Shown here: in pieces, positions 33,521 to 41,964 of the stretch
Position numbering within the stretch: position 1 is the stretch's first letter
How the letters are laid out: every line of letters starts with the position of its first letter
IMG/VR virus record: IMGVR_UViG_3300047318_000482
Coordinates: 26,526-90,525 of that record
Source of the DNA: a virus
Length of the DNA stretch: 64,000 nt
Direction: 5' to 3' (one strand)
The notes under the pieces: generated by a model
What the model saw: the letters and a program-made list of their open reading frames with translations, nothing else
Told to the model about the DNA's origin: nothing
The model's database searches: none
Made by a program: the position numbers and the translations under genes

Positions 33521-35788
33521 CTACTCCCCCGTGAGTACGGTGCCCAGCCCGTACTTGCCGCGGACGGCCTGGCCGCTGCCGGGCATGCGGTGGATGCGCT
33601 GGTCCTTGACGAGGCGCGAGAGCCGGTTCTCCAGGGTGGAGTCGGTGAGCTTGGTGAGGGCCTGGATGTCGTCCTTGTGGAGGTAGGTGGTCTCCTCGCC
33701 GAGGGGGTCGGCTGCGTCCTGGAGGGCGGTGAGGATCTTTTCGTCCGCGGTGGGTTCCTTCGGCGGGGCGGGCAGGGCCGTGCCTCCGCCGCCACTCTGG
33801 CCGGCTTCGTCTTCGTCGTCGGGGAGGATCGACGTGCGGCCGATCTCGTGGCGGTTCTCCCATCCGGGCCAGTCCGCCGGGTGCTGGACGGCGTCTTCGT
33901 CGATGTAGGGGGCGGCGGACTCGAGGATGAAGTCGCGCATCATTTCCGCTGCTCCCCCGGGTCCGAGGGTGTAGCCGAGTCCGTAGGTGGATTCGGGGTC
34001 CTGGAGGGCGACGGTCTCGTTGTAGATGAGGGGCCGGCTGACGTCCCAGGCCGGGGGGATCTGGCCGGGGTCGACGCCTTCGAAGCCGGTGGTGACGAGG
34101 TTGGACTGGTCGGAGTCGGTGCGGAGCATGACCAGGGAGCCACCCTGGATGACGTTGGTGCGCAGGGCGGTGGATCCGCCGAGCTTGTCGGCGTTCACGG
34201 CCTGGTTGACGACGGTGAGGATGATGCCGAGAGAGCGGGCCTTCGCGGCCAGCGCCTCCACAATGATCTTTGCTTCCTTGCGGTGCTCGACGAGCTCGGA
34301 CAGGGGGACGTGGGCTTCGTCGAGGATTACGCGCACCCACGGCCGGCCCGGGGTGGGGGTGAAGTTCTTCATCTTCAGCCGGGCGGACTCCTCGATCCGC
34401 CACTGCAGGAGGGCGTAGGCGACGCGCAGGGCGCGCATGCAGCCGTCTTCTCCGAGGCCGGAGTAGCAGGCCATGGTCTCGACGTCGGGGTTGGAGGAGC
34501 CCTTGGGGTCGGCGTAGATGATGGCGTGGCCGTTGACGTGGTCGGCTAGGGCGACGATCTGGATGAGTCCGCCCTTGCCGGATCCGGTGACGCCGGCAAT
34601 GAAGAGGTGCTTGGCGCCCAGCTTGGGGTCGACGAACTGGATGCGGGCGGGGAAGCCGGAGACGTGCTGGCCGATCTGGACGTAGCCGCCGTCGGAGATT
34701 TTCAGGACGTGGGTGCCGGGGAAGGGCACGCCTTGCTTGAGGGGGTTGTGCTTCATGAGGCGGACGGTGCCGCGGCGGGGGTCTCCGGGGACGGGGCTGT
34801 AGGAGCAGAGGAGGGTGTTGGTGCGCAGCGCGCCGGCGAGGGCGGCGCGGTCGGGGACGGGGAGTTTGTCGAGGTTCTCGCCGGCGACGACGTAGGCGAC
34901 TTCGCCTCCGGTGTTGGGGTCGGTCTGGGCGTCTTCGAGGTGGGTGCCGGCCATGACGCCGCCGCTGCGGGCGGCCCACTTGCGCCAGGCGCCCTGGAGG
35001 GTGCTGGTGTCGAGTTCGAGAGGCGGGACCAGGTTGACCGTGAGGTGGCATTCCCCGGCGTGGGCACCGGTTTTGAGGGTGATCCAGTCGGCGGGGATGC
35101 CGTAGAGGCTGGAAATGTTGTCGCGGTTGACGGAGACGGACGCTCCGGTGGGGGCGGTGATGGTGCCTTTCCAGAGGTGGCTTCCGTATCCGGTGACCTG
35201 GAGTTCTTGGCCCTTGTGGCTGCCGGTGTCGCGGTTGGAGACGTACGTGTACCAGCGGTGGGCGATCTGGTCGGCGGGGGTGAGGGGTTCGGGCACGGTC
35301 GGGGCGGCTGCGGGGGCGGTGGGCGCGGTGTGCTTGGGGGCGCGGACCCGGCCGAGGACCTTGCGGAGTTTGATGGGGACGAATCCGACGGCGGCAAACC
35401 AGCCGAGGGAGACGATGCCGGGGATCGGCTTGGCGGCGATGTCGGCCCAGCCGAGCATCAGCGCGTCGGATCCCTCGCCGCCCAGGAGGGCGCCCATGGC
35501 GAGGGCGACGCCGCTGGTGAGGGTGGAGATGGCGAGGGGCACGCTGTGTGCGCGGAGGATGTCCCCGGGCAGGTGCCGCTGTAGGCCCGGTGGGAGCCGG
35601 TTCATGTAGTTCGCGGTGGTGAGGGCGGCGGCGCCGCCGTAGGCGATGGTGGCGAGGAAGGTGGCGCTGGCGTCGAGGAAGGGGATTCCGGCGCCCATGG
35701 CGAGGGGGGCGACGCTGGTGGCGATGGCGATGCCGCGTTCGGTGCTGTGGGCGGCCAGCCGGCTGGTGGTGTTGGTGTTGCTGGTCAT
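33521..35788 (-). CDS. Membrane-anchored FtsK/TraB-like DNA translocase
   Basis: The 755-residue protein has four hydrophobic helices in its first 140 residues, an ATPase domain with Walker A GVTGSGKG (399-406) and Walker B RVILDEAH (486-493), and a winged-helix-like C-terminus (about 690-755). This is the FtsK/SpoIIIE/TraB organisation. In Streptomyces, TraB alone pumps double-stranded plasmid DNA between hyphae after binding a cis-acting repeat locus (family knowledge). FtsK-type segregation functions are possible but the Spd-like neighbours point to transfer. Confidence 0.85.
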   Translation of the reverse strand: MTSNTNTTSRLAAHSTERGIAIATSVAPLAMGAGIPFLDASATFLATIAYGGAAALTTANYMNRLPPGLQRHLPGDILRAHSVPLAISTLTSGVALAMGALLGGEGSDALMLGWADIAAKPIPGIVSLGWFAAVGFVPIKLRKVLGRVRAPKHTAPTAPAAAPTVPEPLTPADQIAHRWYTYVSNRDTGSHKGQELQVTGYGSHLWKGTITAPTGASVSVNRDNISSLYGIPADWITLKTGAHAGECHLTVNLVPPLELDTSTLQGAWRKWAARSGGVMAGTHLEDAQTDPNTGGEVAYVVAGENLDKLPVPDRAALAGALRTNTLLCSYSPVPGDPRRGTVRLMKHNPLKQGVPFPGTHVLKISDGGYVQIGQHVSGFPARIQFVDPKLGAKHLFIAGVTGSGKGGLIQIVALADHVNGHAIIYADPKGSSNPDVETMACYSGLGEDGCMRALRVAYALLQWRIEESARLKMKNFTPTPGRPWVRVILDEAHVPLSELVEHRKEAKIIVEALAAKARSLGIILTVVNQAVNADKLGGSTALRTNVIQGGSLVMLRTDSDQSNLVTTGFEGVDPGQIPPAWDVSRPLIYNETVALQDPESTYGLGYTLGPGGAAEMMRDFILESAAPYIDEDAVQHPADWPGWENRHEIGRTSILPDDEDEAGQSGGGGTALPAPPKEPTADEKILTALQDAADPLGEETTYLHKDDIQALTKLTDSTLENRLSRLVKDQRIHRMPGSGQAVRGKYGLGTVLTGE

Positions 35789-35834
35789 GGCGATCTCCTT
35801 CGCGGGAAAGCAGGTACGGGCGGGCCGGGGTGGG

Positions 35835-36224
35835 TTATTCCTGGGTGAGCCAGTCGTTGTCGACGTCGTGGATGCCGGAGGCCGGGGAGGCGTTCACCTG
35901 TTCGTGGATGCCCTGGTGGGTGGCGACGGTCTCGTCGTGGCCGGCGCGGGCGAGGCGGGTGGTGGTGTCCCCGGCGGACGCGTACTTGATGGCTTGCTCG
36001 GACACCCCGGTCATCAGCTTGGCGAGGTGCTGGCATTCGGCGACGGTCTCGGGGTCGACGCGCTTTGCGCCGATCCCGTCGGCGACCCGGGCGGTGTCGG
36101 TGGCCTCCTGGTCGATGAACTGGGACCAGCCGCGGAGGTTTTCGGCGTCGGAGCCGATCTCCTTGGCGAAGTCGGTGACGTCGCGGACGAACTGCTCGTA
36201 GCGGAGGTCGGCCACCGCAATCAC
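35835..36224 (-). CDS. Small helical protein of the transfer operon
   Basis: The start is GTG 36224 (GTGA overlap with the previous gene), giving 129 residues. It is a mostly helical, Ala/Asp-rich chain with no hydrophobic segment; its length and all-helical prediction resemble small partner proteins that precede TraB-type genes in actinomycete integrative elements. Function is unknown. Confidence 0.65.
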   Translation of the reverse strand: MIAVADLRYEQFVRDVTDFAKEIGSDAENLRGWSQFIDQEATDTARVADGIGAKRVDPETVAECQHLAKLMTGVSEQAIKYASAGDTTTRLARAGHDETVATHQGIHEQVNASPASGIHDVDNDWLTQE

Positions 36225-38050
36225 TTCCTGTACCAGTTGAGTTCGGCGGGCTTGGTCAGGGGGCTGTCGCAGACGGCTTTGTAGATGCCGTCGTAGCGGA
36301 TGCTCACGTTGGTGAGGACGACCTGGGTGCCTTCGGCGGCGCGGACGACCCGCTTGTGGAGTTCCTGCGCTTCGCGGATCTGGATGGTCGCGGCCTCGTG
36401 GAGGCGGGTGAGGACGCCGATGAAGCGGTCGCCGCCTTCGGTCTTGAGGCTCTTGGCCATCTCGACGAACGTGAGGGCCTTCGCGGCCTGCTCCTCGGCG
36501 TGGGCCTGGAGCTGGCGGGTGCCTTCGGCGGCCTTGCCCATGCTGACGGCTTTCTCGCCCATGCGGCGCTCGTACTGCTTGAGGTTGCGGACCTCGCCGC
36601 GGGAGTACATCTGGCCGCCGTCAAGGACCACGTCCTTGTCGGTGACCTCCTTGACGTCGATGGGATGCGGGCCGGACGTCTGCTGGTCGTCGCTGGAGGC
36701 GGTCACGGGCTGGTCCTCCGGGTCTTGGGCGCGCTGCTGCTTGCGGGTGGCGTGGGCCTGGTCGAGGCGGGCCTTTTCACGGTCGGCGGCGTCGTTGATG
36801 TCGCGGTGGCCGTCTTTGAATCCGTCGCGGTAGGCGCGGACGTGGGCGGTGACGTGGGCGGTGCGGGCGCCGTCGCGGTAACCGGCTTCGCGGGAGGGCT
36901 GGGTGCGGATCGGGGTGCCGTCCGCCTTCTTGGGTGCGGTCTTGTCCGGGGTGGTCTTGTCCGGGGTGGTCTTGCCGAGCTTGCCGGGTCCGGTGCTGCC
37001 CTTGGGGGTCTTCTTCAGGCTGGCCTTCGTCCCGCCCACGTTCTCCTTGGGGGCGGTGGCGCTCGCCTGGCCGCCGCCGGTGCTCTTGGCATCGGGCTTC
37101 CGGGGGGTGTCCTTGCCTGCGGGCGCGGCCGCAGCGTCGGTCTTCGCTGCCGGTGCCGGCGTCTTCTTCAGGGAGTGCTTCGGCGTGGCCCCGCTGCCAT
37201 GGGTCTTGCTCTTCTTGTCCTTGGTGAGGCTGATGCCGGAGGAGTCGCCGCAGGTGGCCGTCTCCGTACGCGCGCCCGCGCCGGTTCCGGAGTTGTGCTT
37301 GGCGGGCGTCTTCCCGCCCTTGCCGCTGCCGGAACTGTCGGTACGACCACTCTTGTCCTTCCTCAGCGTCTTCGAGTCGGACTGGTGTCCTCCCGCTCCG
37401 TGACCGGACGTGCCGCTGCCTCCGCGGCCGCCACCGGAGCCGCCAGATCCCGTACCACCGCTTCCCGTTCCGGCCCCTGACCTGGTGCTCTTCGGACCCG
37501 TGCTGCCCTTTCCGCTCCCGGACTTCGAAGAGTTGTTGCGGGAGGGGCCGCTGGAGACGCCGCCACCGGAGTTTTTCGACTTGGAGTCGGTGGATTTACC
37601 GGACGCTGATCCAGAATTCGTGGAGCCGCCCACAAACTTCTCAGACCTGTTGACGGTGCGTGATTCCTTCGTCTGATATGCCTGCGCTTTCGCCTTCTGT
37701 ATGTCGAGGCGCTTGTTGCGGGCCTCACCACCTTTCTTCCACCGTTCAATGGCGGCGAGAGCGAAGGAACGCATGACACCGTTCTGCTGCTTCCCGCCGG
37801 CCTTCGAGCCCGCGTCGCCCTTGCCGTGGATGTCGTCCTGGTAGGTGGCGCTGGATGCACTGGTCAGGGCCTGCCCGTCGGTGTCGGTGGTGGCGGACGG
37901 GTCCAGGTTGAAGGAGGCGGAGGTCGGCCGGGCGGGCTCCAGGGGGGCGAGCAGGCCCAGGATGCCCTTGCCGGTGGCGGTGTCGGGGGTGTCGCTGGAG
38001 GGCTGTCCCGCGGGTACCGGGACGGCTGCCGGAGTGGTGTCGCTGGCCAT
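36221..38050 (-). CDS. Large low-complexity Lys/Gly/Ser-rich transfer-region protein
   Basis: The 609-residue product starts at ATG 38050 behind AAGGAACG. Residues 1-140 are partly ordered; residues about 140-420 are almost wholly Gly, Ser, Lys, Thr and Pro, with KKTP and KTTPD repeats (15-bp direct repeats near 36948-36985); residues about 420-609 form a helical coiled coil. Proteins of this composition occur beside tra/spd genes in Streptomyces elements and are often labelled ATP/GTP-binding, for which I see no motif. A DNA- or wall-binding disordered region is plausible. Confidence 0.7.
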   Translation of the reverse strand: MASDTTPAAVPVPAGQPSSDTPDTATGKGILGLLAPLEPARPTSASFNLDPSATTDTDGQALTSASSATYQDDIHGKGDAGSKAGGKQQNGVMRSFALAAIERWKKGGEARNKRLDIQKAKAQAYQTKESRTVNRSEKFVGGSTNSGSASGKSTDSKSKNSGGGVSSGPSRNNSSKSGSGKGSTGPKSTRSGAGTGSGGTGSGGSGGGRGGSGTSGHGAGGHQSDSKTLRKDKSGRTDSSGSGKGGKTPAKHNSGTGAGARTETATCGDSSGISLTKDKKSKTHGSGATPKHSLKKTPAPAAKTDAAAAPAGKDTPRKPDAKSTGGGQASATAPKENVGGTKASLKKTPKGSTGPGKLGKTTPDKTTPDKTAPKKADGTPIRTQPSREAGYRDGARTAHVTAHVRAYRDGFKDGHRDINDAADREKARLDQAHATRKQQRAQDPEDQPVTASSDDQQTSGPHPIDVKEVTDKDVVLDGGQMYSRGEVRNLKQYERRMGEKAVSMGKAAEGTRQLQAHAEEQAAKALTFVEMAKSLKTEGGDRFIGVLTRLHEAATIQIREAQELHKRVVRAAEGTQVVLTNVSIRYDGIYKAVCDSPLTKPAELNWYRK

Positions 38051-38067
38051 CTCGTTCCTTACTGTGA

Positions 38068-38172
38068 GTAGTTCCTCCCGGACTCCCCCACCCGGAAGAG
38101 TGCGGATCACGTCCGTCCTGGTGGGGGGGGATCTTGCTGTTTTCGCTGCGGAAGGCCTCCGGGAGTAACTAC
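38068..38172. promoter_or_regulatory. Long inverted repeat flanking the tra intergenic gap
   Basis: GTAGTTCCTCCCGG (38068-38081) and CCGGGAGTAACTAC (38159-38172) are inverted 14-mers with one mismatch. The right arm covers the stop codon of the upstream gene, and the left arm is just before the ribosome-binding site of the next. It may be an operator pair for a transfer repressor or a long RNA stem that reduces downstream translation. Confidence 0.45.
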
Positions 38173-38735
38173 GTTGCGTTACTACGGCGGCCGCGCTGGA
38201 CCAGGTAGATGAGGCCGATGACACCCAGGCCGCCGGCCAGGAAGACGCCGTTGTTGATGCCGCCGGAGTGGTCGCTGGACGCCGCTGCGGTCTGCAGGTT
38301 CAGGTCGTCGCCGCTCGTGTACTGGGCCTGGCAGGCCTCCACGATGTCCCGGTAGGACGAGTCCAGGGACTTCCCCACCAGGTCCTTGCTGTTCGCCACA
38401 CAGGCGTCGATCTGCTTCTGCCGGACACTGACCGTGCTCGCCTTGGTCTTGTTGACCTGGCTCTGCAGCTTCAGCTTCTCCAGCTCGAGGAGGTCCTTCT
38501 TGTAGGCGATTTCCTGCGACTTCGCGGCGCTCTCTGCGGCGTCCGCCGAATACGCCTGGTAGCCGACCAGGCCACTCGTGGCGATAGCGGCCGCGCTCAG
38601 GGCCAGAGCGACCTTTCCGCGCGGTGTCAGACCGGCTTTGGTATTTGCCGGGCGGGCGCCGTAGGGCTGGGGGTCGATGGATTCCTGCGGGAATTGCGGG
38701 GCGACGATGCGGTCGAATTCGTCGGGGGCGTTCAC
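38169..38735 (-). CDS. Two-span membrane protein, Spd-like
   Basis: The 188-residue protein has an N-terminal hydrophobic helix at about 42-60, a coiled coil (about 70-110, with YKKDLLELEKLKLQSQ), two cysteines, and a C-terminal membrane helix at 165-180. The topology and the PDEFDRIV-like start are those of small membrane proteins in tra/spd clusters of Streptomyces elements, which are needed for plasmid spread within the mycelium. Identity as a Spd protein is inferred from context. Confidence 0.65.
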   Translation of the reverse strand: MNAPDEFDRIVAPQFPQESIDPQPYGARPANTKAGLTPRGKVALALSAAAIATSGLVGYQAYSADAAESAAKSQEIAYKKDLLELEKLKLQSQVNKTKASTVSVRQKQIDACVANSKDLVGKSLDSSYRDIVEACQAQYTSGDDLNLQTAAASSDHSGGINNGVFLAGGLGVIGLIYLVQRGRRSNAT

Positions 38736-38738
38736 GGG

Positions 38739-39254
38739 TTATTCTCCGTTCTTTCGGGCGGCGTGGGCGGATCGGGTGATGAGGTAGCTGACCTGCGGGA
38801 ATGTGCGGTCGGTGTGGTCGTTCCAGGCGTGGAAGGGTTCGTGGGCGCCGTGTTCGCGGAGCGTCTGCTGCATGTAGTCGACGGCGCGGGCGCGGCTGGT
38901 GGGGGTGACGTGTCCGGTGTGTTCGAGGAGGGTCTGGGCTCCGCGGATGCACATCCGGCCGGTCGGGGAGAAGTCCAGGGTGCGGGCCCAGCCGTAGCGC
39001 TGGAGGACGGCGAGGGTCTGGGCGAGGTGGTCGGAGGGGATGAGCGGGGTCGGGTTCTGCCACAGGCCCCAGGCTTCGGCCGTGTTGCGGATGCTGCGGG
39101 GCACGAGGAGGTGCCAGCGCGTCGGCCAGTCCGGGGCGACCGGCGCCGGCCGGGCCGGGACGGCGGCCGGCCGGGTGGGGGCGGTACGCGCGGGCGCCGC
39201 GGGCGGGGTGGCCGTCCGCGAGGCCTGCGGGCTGCGCGTGGGGGTGGCAGTCAT
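38739..39254 (-). CDS. DUF6197-like protein
   Basis: The 171-residue product has an Ala/Pro-rich N-terminus (1-45) and then a compact domain with GRMCIRGAQTLLEHTGHV and FHAWNDHTDRTFPQVSYLI. This spacing is what I associate with the DUF6197 family in actinobacteria and their mobile elements. Function is unknown. It overlaps the downstream Spd-like gene start by 4 nt. Confidence 0.65.
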   Translation of the reverse strand: MTATPTRSPQASRTATPPAAPARTAPTRPAAVPARPAPVAPDWPTRWHLLVPRSIRNTAEAWGLWQNPTPLIPSDHLAQTLAVLQRYGWARTLDFSPTGRMCIRGAQTLLEHTGHVTPTSRARAVDYMQQTLREHGAHEPFHAWNDHTDRTFPQVSYLITRSAHAARKNGE

Positions 39255-40456
39255 CGGTCCGTGTTTCCCTTCCGGGACTTCTCGAAGGCCTCGTGCATTT
39301 CGTTGTAGAGCTCGCGGAGTGTCTGGTCGGATTCGCCGTATCCGCGGTCACGCCAGGCCTTGATGAAGGACCGCTGGGAGGGCTGTCCGAGGTCGGCGTA
39401 GACGCGGAAGGCGCGGGCCTTGCGCTCGGCGTCGGTTGCTGCGGGGTTCGAACGCGGCTGCGGCTTGTCGTCGTGCGGCTCGTGCGTGTCTTCGGCTCGG
39501 CTGGTGGGTGCGGCTTCGATAGCCGCGCTGGTCAGGAAGCTGAGCGAATCCGGAGAGGCCGCGTCCGTTCCTGCCGTTCCGGTGTTCGACCGCACGCCTC
39601 GCATGAGGGCCACGTCGAAGTGGTCGCCGCCGATCTGCATGCCCTTCTCGTAGGCGATGCGGTCGACGAGGCGGGCTTCCGCCATCTGCCGCTCGAAGCC
39701 TTCGAGGCCGTGGAGGGCGGCGCGGCCGGCCTTTACGAGGGCCTTCTTGTATGTGCCCCGTGTCATGAGGAACGGCTTGCCGACGGAATTCAGGCTGACG
39801 AATTTGTCGGCGGCGTTGCTGCGGGAGATGGCTTCGACGTCGGCGCCGCGGGATCCGATTCCGAGGCGGCTTTCGATCCGGTTCTTCTGGTCGCGCCACA
39901 GTCGGGCGAGGATGCCGTCGGACGTGATCTGGATCTTTCCGAGCTTGGCTTCGAGGCCGAGGAGCTTATGCAGGCCGTAGGCGAGCATCACGGGGCCGAC
40001 GATCCGGACGAGTGCGGTGCCGAGGTCCTCGTGCTCCTGGCGGACGACTTCGATGGCGCCGATCGCCTGGGCGAGGACGAGGACGTAGGCGGTGCGGGTG
40101 GCGCCCTTGTCGTTGAATGCCCAGGCGTACAGGGTCAGTCCGAGGACGATGCCCTCGAGCGTGAGGCCGACGGTGAGGGTCCAGGGGGCTTGCATGTGGA
40201 GTCGCTTCTCGGCGAAGCGGATCGAGGTGTTGGCGGAGAGGCCGAAGCCGAGGAGGACGACGAGGCCCATGCCGGCGAAGCCGGTGATGGTGCGGCGGTT
40301 CTTGCTGGCGTCCGGGGTGCGGTCGGTGGGGTGGGGGCTGCGCTTCTGGGCGATCCGGTAGCCGAGAGTGAGGGTGGTCAGAGCGAGCAGGGGGAGCAGG
40401 ACGGCCCATGCCTGTACGGGCATCTGCTCGACCGCGTTCTGCACTTGGGAAAGCAT
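39251..40456 (-). CDS. Multi-span membrane protein, SpdB/DUF2637-like
   Basis: The 401-residue protein has four to five membrane helices (about 12-33, 58-78, 88-110, 120-140 and 150-165), followed by a soluble helical C-terminal part with a terminal AWRDRGYGESDQTLRELYNEM helix-turn-helix-like segment. This is the organisation of SpdB/DUF2637 proteins that travel with TraB-type genes in Streptomyces plasmids and integrative elements. It is likely a partner in intra-mycelial DNA spread. Confidence 0.65.
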   Translation of the reverse strand: MLSQVQNAVEQMPVQAWAVLLPLLALTTLTLGYRIAQKRSPHPTDRTPDASKNRRTITGFAGMGLVVLLGFGLSANTSIRFAEKRLHMQAPWTLTVGLTLEGIVLGLTLYAWAFNDKGATRTAYVLVLAQAIGAIEVVRQEHEDLGTALVRIVGPVMLAYGLHKLLGLEAKLGKIQITSDGILARLWRDQKNRIESRLGIGSRGADVEAISRSNAADKFVSLNSVGKPFLMTRGTYKKALVKAGRAALHGLEGFERQMAEARLVDRIAYEKGMQIGGDHFDVALMRGVRSNTGTAGTDAASPDSLSFLTSAAIEAAPTSRAEDTHEPHDDKPQPRSNPAATDAERKARAFRVYADLGQPSQRSFIKAWRDRGYGESDQTLRELYNEMHEAFEKSRKGNTDR

Positions 40457-40492
40457 GGGCGGGTCCTTCCTGGGTGGGCCGGTGACGGGAGG

Positions 40493-40684
40493 TCAGGCGG
40501 CAGGGGTGGTGGTCATGTTGGCGGCGATCTGTTCGAGGGCGGCGCCGATGCGGTCGAGGGCGGTGGCAATGGCGAGCTGAGAGTGGATACCAGCGATGTC
40601 GGTCTGCTTGGTGGTGGGGCGGTGGAAGCCGGTCTCGGGGACGAGGGCGTTGAGGGCGGTGGCGACGTGGTTGGCGGTGGCCAT
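40493..40684 (-). CDS. 63-aa helical protein
   Basis: A short Ala/Thr-rich helical protein. The ATG overlaps the preceding stop (TGATG), so it is translationally coupled. There is no recognised motif. It belongs to the string of small ORFs at the start of the transfer operon. Confidence 0.6.
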   Translation of the reverse strand: MATANHVATALNALVPETGFHRPTTKQTDIAGIHSQLAIATALDRIGAALEQIAANMTTTPAA

Positions 40685-40866
40685 CAGGCGGAGGCCTTCT
40701 GTTCGGTGGTGGGCTGCTGGGTCCAGCGGTCGGCGGTGGTCTTGAGGGCTTTGTGCCAGTCGCCGGTGTAGGCGGCGGTGCCGGGCGGGATGTCGGAGCC
40801 GATGATTTGGAAGACCCGCATGCGGGCTTCGTCGTCTGTCACGGTCGTCAGGTCGGTGGTGGCCAT
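40684..40866 (-). CDS. 60-aa protein
   Basis: It starts at ATG 40866 behind GGAAGGACCCGCC and ends overlapping the next start. It contains MRVFQIIGSDIPPGTAAYTG and a WHKALKTTADRW helix. Not recognised. Confidence 0.6.
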   Translation of the reverse strand: MATTDLTTVTDDEARMRVFQIIGSDIPPGTAAYTGDWHKALKTTADRWTQQPTTEQKASA

Positions 40867-40910
40867 GGCGGGTCCTTCCGGTGCGGGTGCGGGCGGGTGG
40901 TTGGGGTGGG

Positions 40911-41024
40911 TCAGCCGCAGGCGGCGCAGACGCCGCCGTTCCAGTCGTCGAACCAGTAGCCGCAGACGCTGCACTGGCCGGAGTTCGCGACCAGGTGCCA
41001 CAGGCGGATCAGTTGCTTCTTCAT
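40911..41024 (-). CDS. 37-aa zinc-ribbon protein
   Basis: The start is ATG 41024 behind AAGGAGAACC. A basic helix of 15 residues is followed by CSVCGYW and CAACG, a minimal zinc knuckle. It is one of several tiny CxxC proteins in this element. Confidence 0.65.
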   Translation of the reverse strand: MKKQLIRLWHLVANSGQCSVCGYWFDDWNGGVCAACG

Positions 41025-41125
41025 CGGGGTGGTTCTCCTTCCGGTGGTGCAGGGTGGGCGGGTGGTTGCTGGTCGGACTCGGCACCGCCCCACCGTGGTC
41101 GGGGCTGGGGCGGCACCGGGCTCGG

Positions 41126-41311
41126 TCAGCCGGGCTGAGTGGTGCGGAAGTCGTGCTCGGTCGCGCCCAGGGACCGGGCGGTGTCCGTCTTGTCGAGTGC
41201 GGTCTGAAGGGCAGTCCCGGCTTCTGTGGAGTCGGGGCCCCAGGTTTTGATGGCGGTGGTGGCGACGTGGATGGCGTTGACGGCGTTCTGAACGGCCTGT
41301 CCGCGCTTCAT
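41126..41311 (-). CDS. 61-aa helical protein
   Basis: ATG 41311 follows GGAAGGACC. Ala/Thr-rich, with HVATTAIKTWGPDSTEAG and no Cys. Not recognised; cotranscribed with the transfer operon. Confidence 0.55.
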   Translation of the reverse strand: MKRGQAVQNAVNAIHVATTAIKTWGPDSTEAGTALQTALDKTDTARSLGATEHDFRTTQPG

Positions 41312-41329
41312 ACGGCTGGTCCTTCCTGG

Positions 41330-41722
41330 TCAGAGCGGGTTGAGGTCGTAGCCGGCTTCGTAGATGAGGCCGGCGGCCTCGTTGGTGTAGTCGCGCGGCG
41401 CGAACTCGGCGACGGTGAACGCGTGCTGCTCGCCGAGGTGCTGGATGGCCTTGCGGGTCTGTTCGTCCAGCCCGTCCAGGGCCCGGTTGTCGGGCCCGGT
41501 CAGGGTCGTCACGGCGAGGGCGAACAGGTGGGTGATGTCGGGGGTGTCGGGGCTGGCGATGGTGGAGAGCAGGGTTTGGGTGGCGTCCGGACTGATCCGG
41601 CCCGCCCGGGCGGCGGCGTCGAGTTCGGTGAGGCCGTCGAGGATCTGGCTGATGCCGGGAATCCAGCGGAGGCCCTCGAAGTCGAGGAGCGCGTCACCGA
41701 GTTCGCTGTCGCGGCCGGCCAT
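41330..41722 (-). CDS. Hypothetical helical protein
   Basis: The 130-residue product is acidic and mostly helical, with an Asp/Glu-rich N-terminal half. The start overlaps the previous stop (TGATG). No motif is recognised. Confidence 0.65.
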   Translation of the reverse strand: MAGRDSELGDALLDFEGLRWIPGISQILDGLTELDAAARAGRISPDATQTLLSTIASPDTPDITHLFALAVTTLTGPDNRALDGLDEQTRKAIQHLGEQHAFTVAEFAPRDYTNEAAGLIYEAGYDLNPL

Positions 41723-41964
41723 CAGGAGTCGTCCTCATCCGCGTAAGGGTCGGCGATCTCGCCGAACCAGTCGTCCAGGGCCTGGATCACGTACAGCGCA
41801 TCCGTTTGTGCGTCATCCAGGACGACGCGGGTCATCTCCCGCGGGTCCAGGAGCATGAACACGTCGGTGACGTCTGCGTACAGCTGCCGGCTCCGGTGAG
41901 CGACGGCGGATGCCGTCCACTCTCCCGAGTCGATGTCTTCGAAGTGCGGGCCCTGGCCGATCAC
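41722..41964 (-). CDS. 80-aa acidic protein
   Basis: GTG 41964 overlaps the preceding stop by GTGA. It has a central FMLLDPREMTRVVLDDAQTD segment and an acidic C-terminus (ADPYADEDDS). Function is unknown; acidic small proteins of this type are sometimes DNA mimics, but there is no direct evidence here. Confidence 0.6.
   Translation of the reverse strand: MIGQGPHFEDIDSGEWTASAVAHRSRQLYADVTDVFMLLDPREMTRVVLDDAQTDALYVIQALDDWFGEIADPYADEDDS

Noticed and set aside
31920-35051. Very long minus-strand open frame (1043 codons) across terminase and TraB-like genes
   Set aside because: Its upstream part runs in another frame of the TraB-like and lipoprotein genes and is Arg/Pro-rich as typical of shadow frames in high-G+C DNA. 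Only the last 183 codons from ATG 32471 have an RBS and a protein-like sequence.
36948-36985. 15-bp direct repeats as a possible transfer-recognition (clt) locus
   Set aside because: The repeats encode the KTTPD stretch of a low-complexity region and are explained by coding; no such 8-bp repeats were found in the noncoding gaps around the TraB-like gene.
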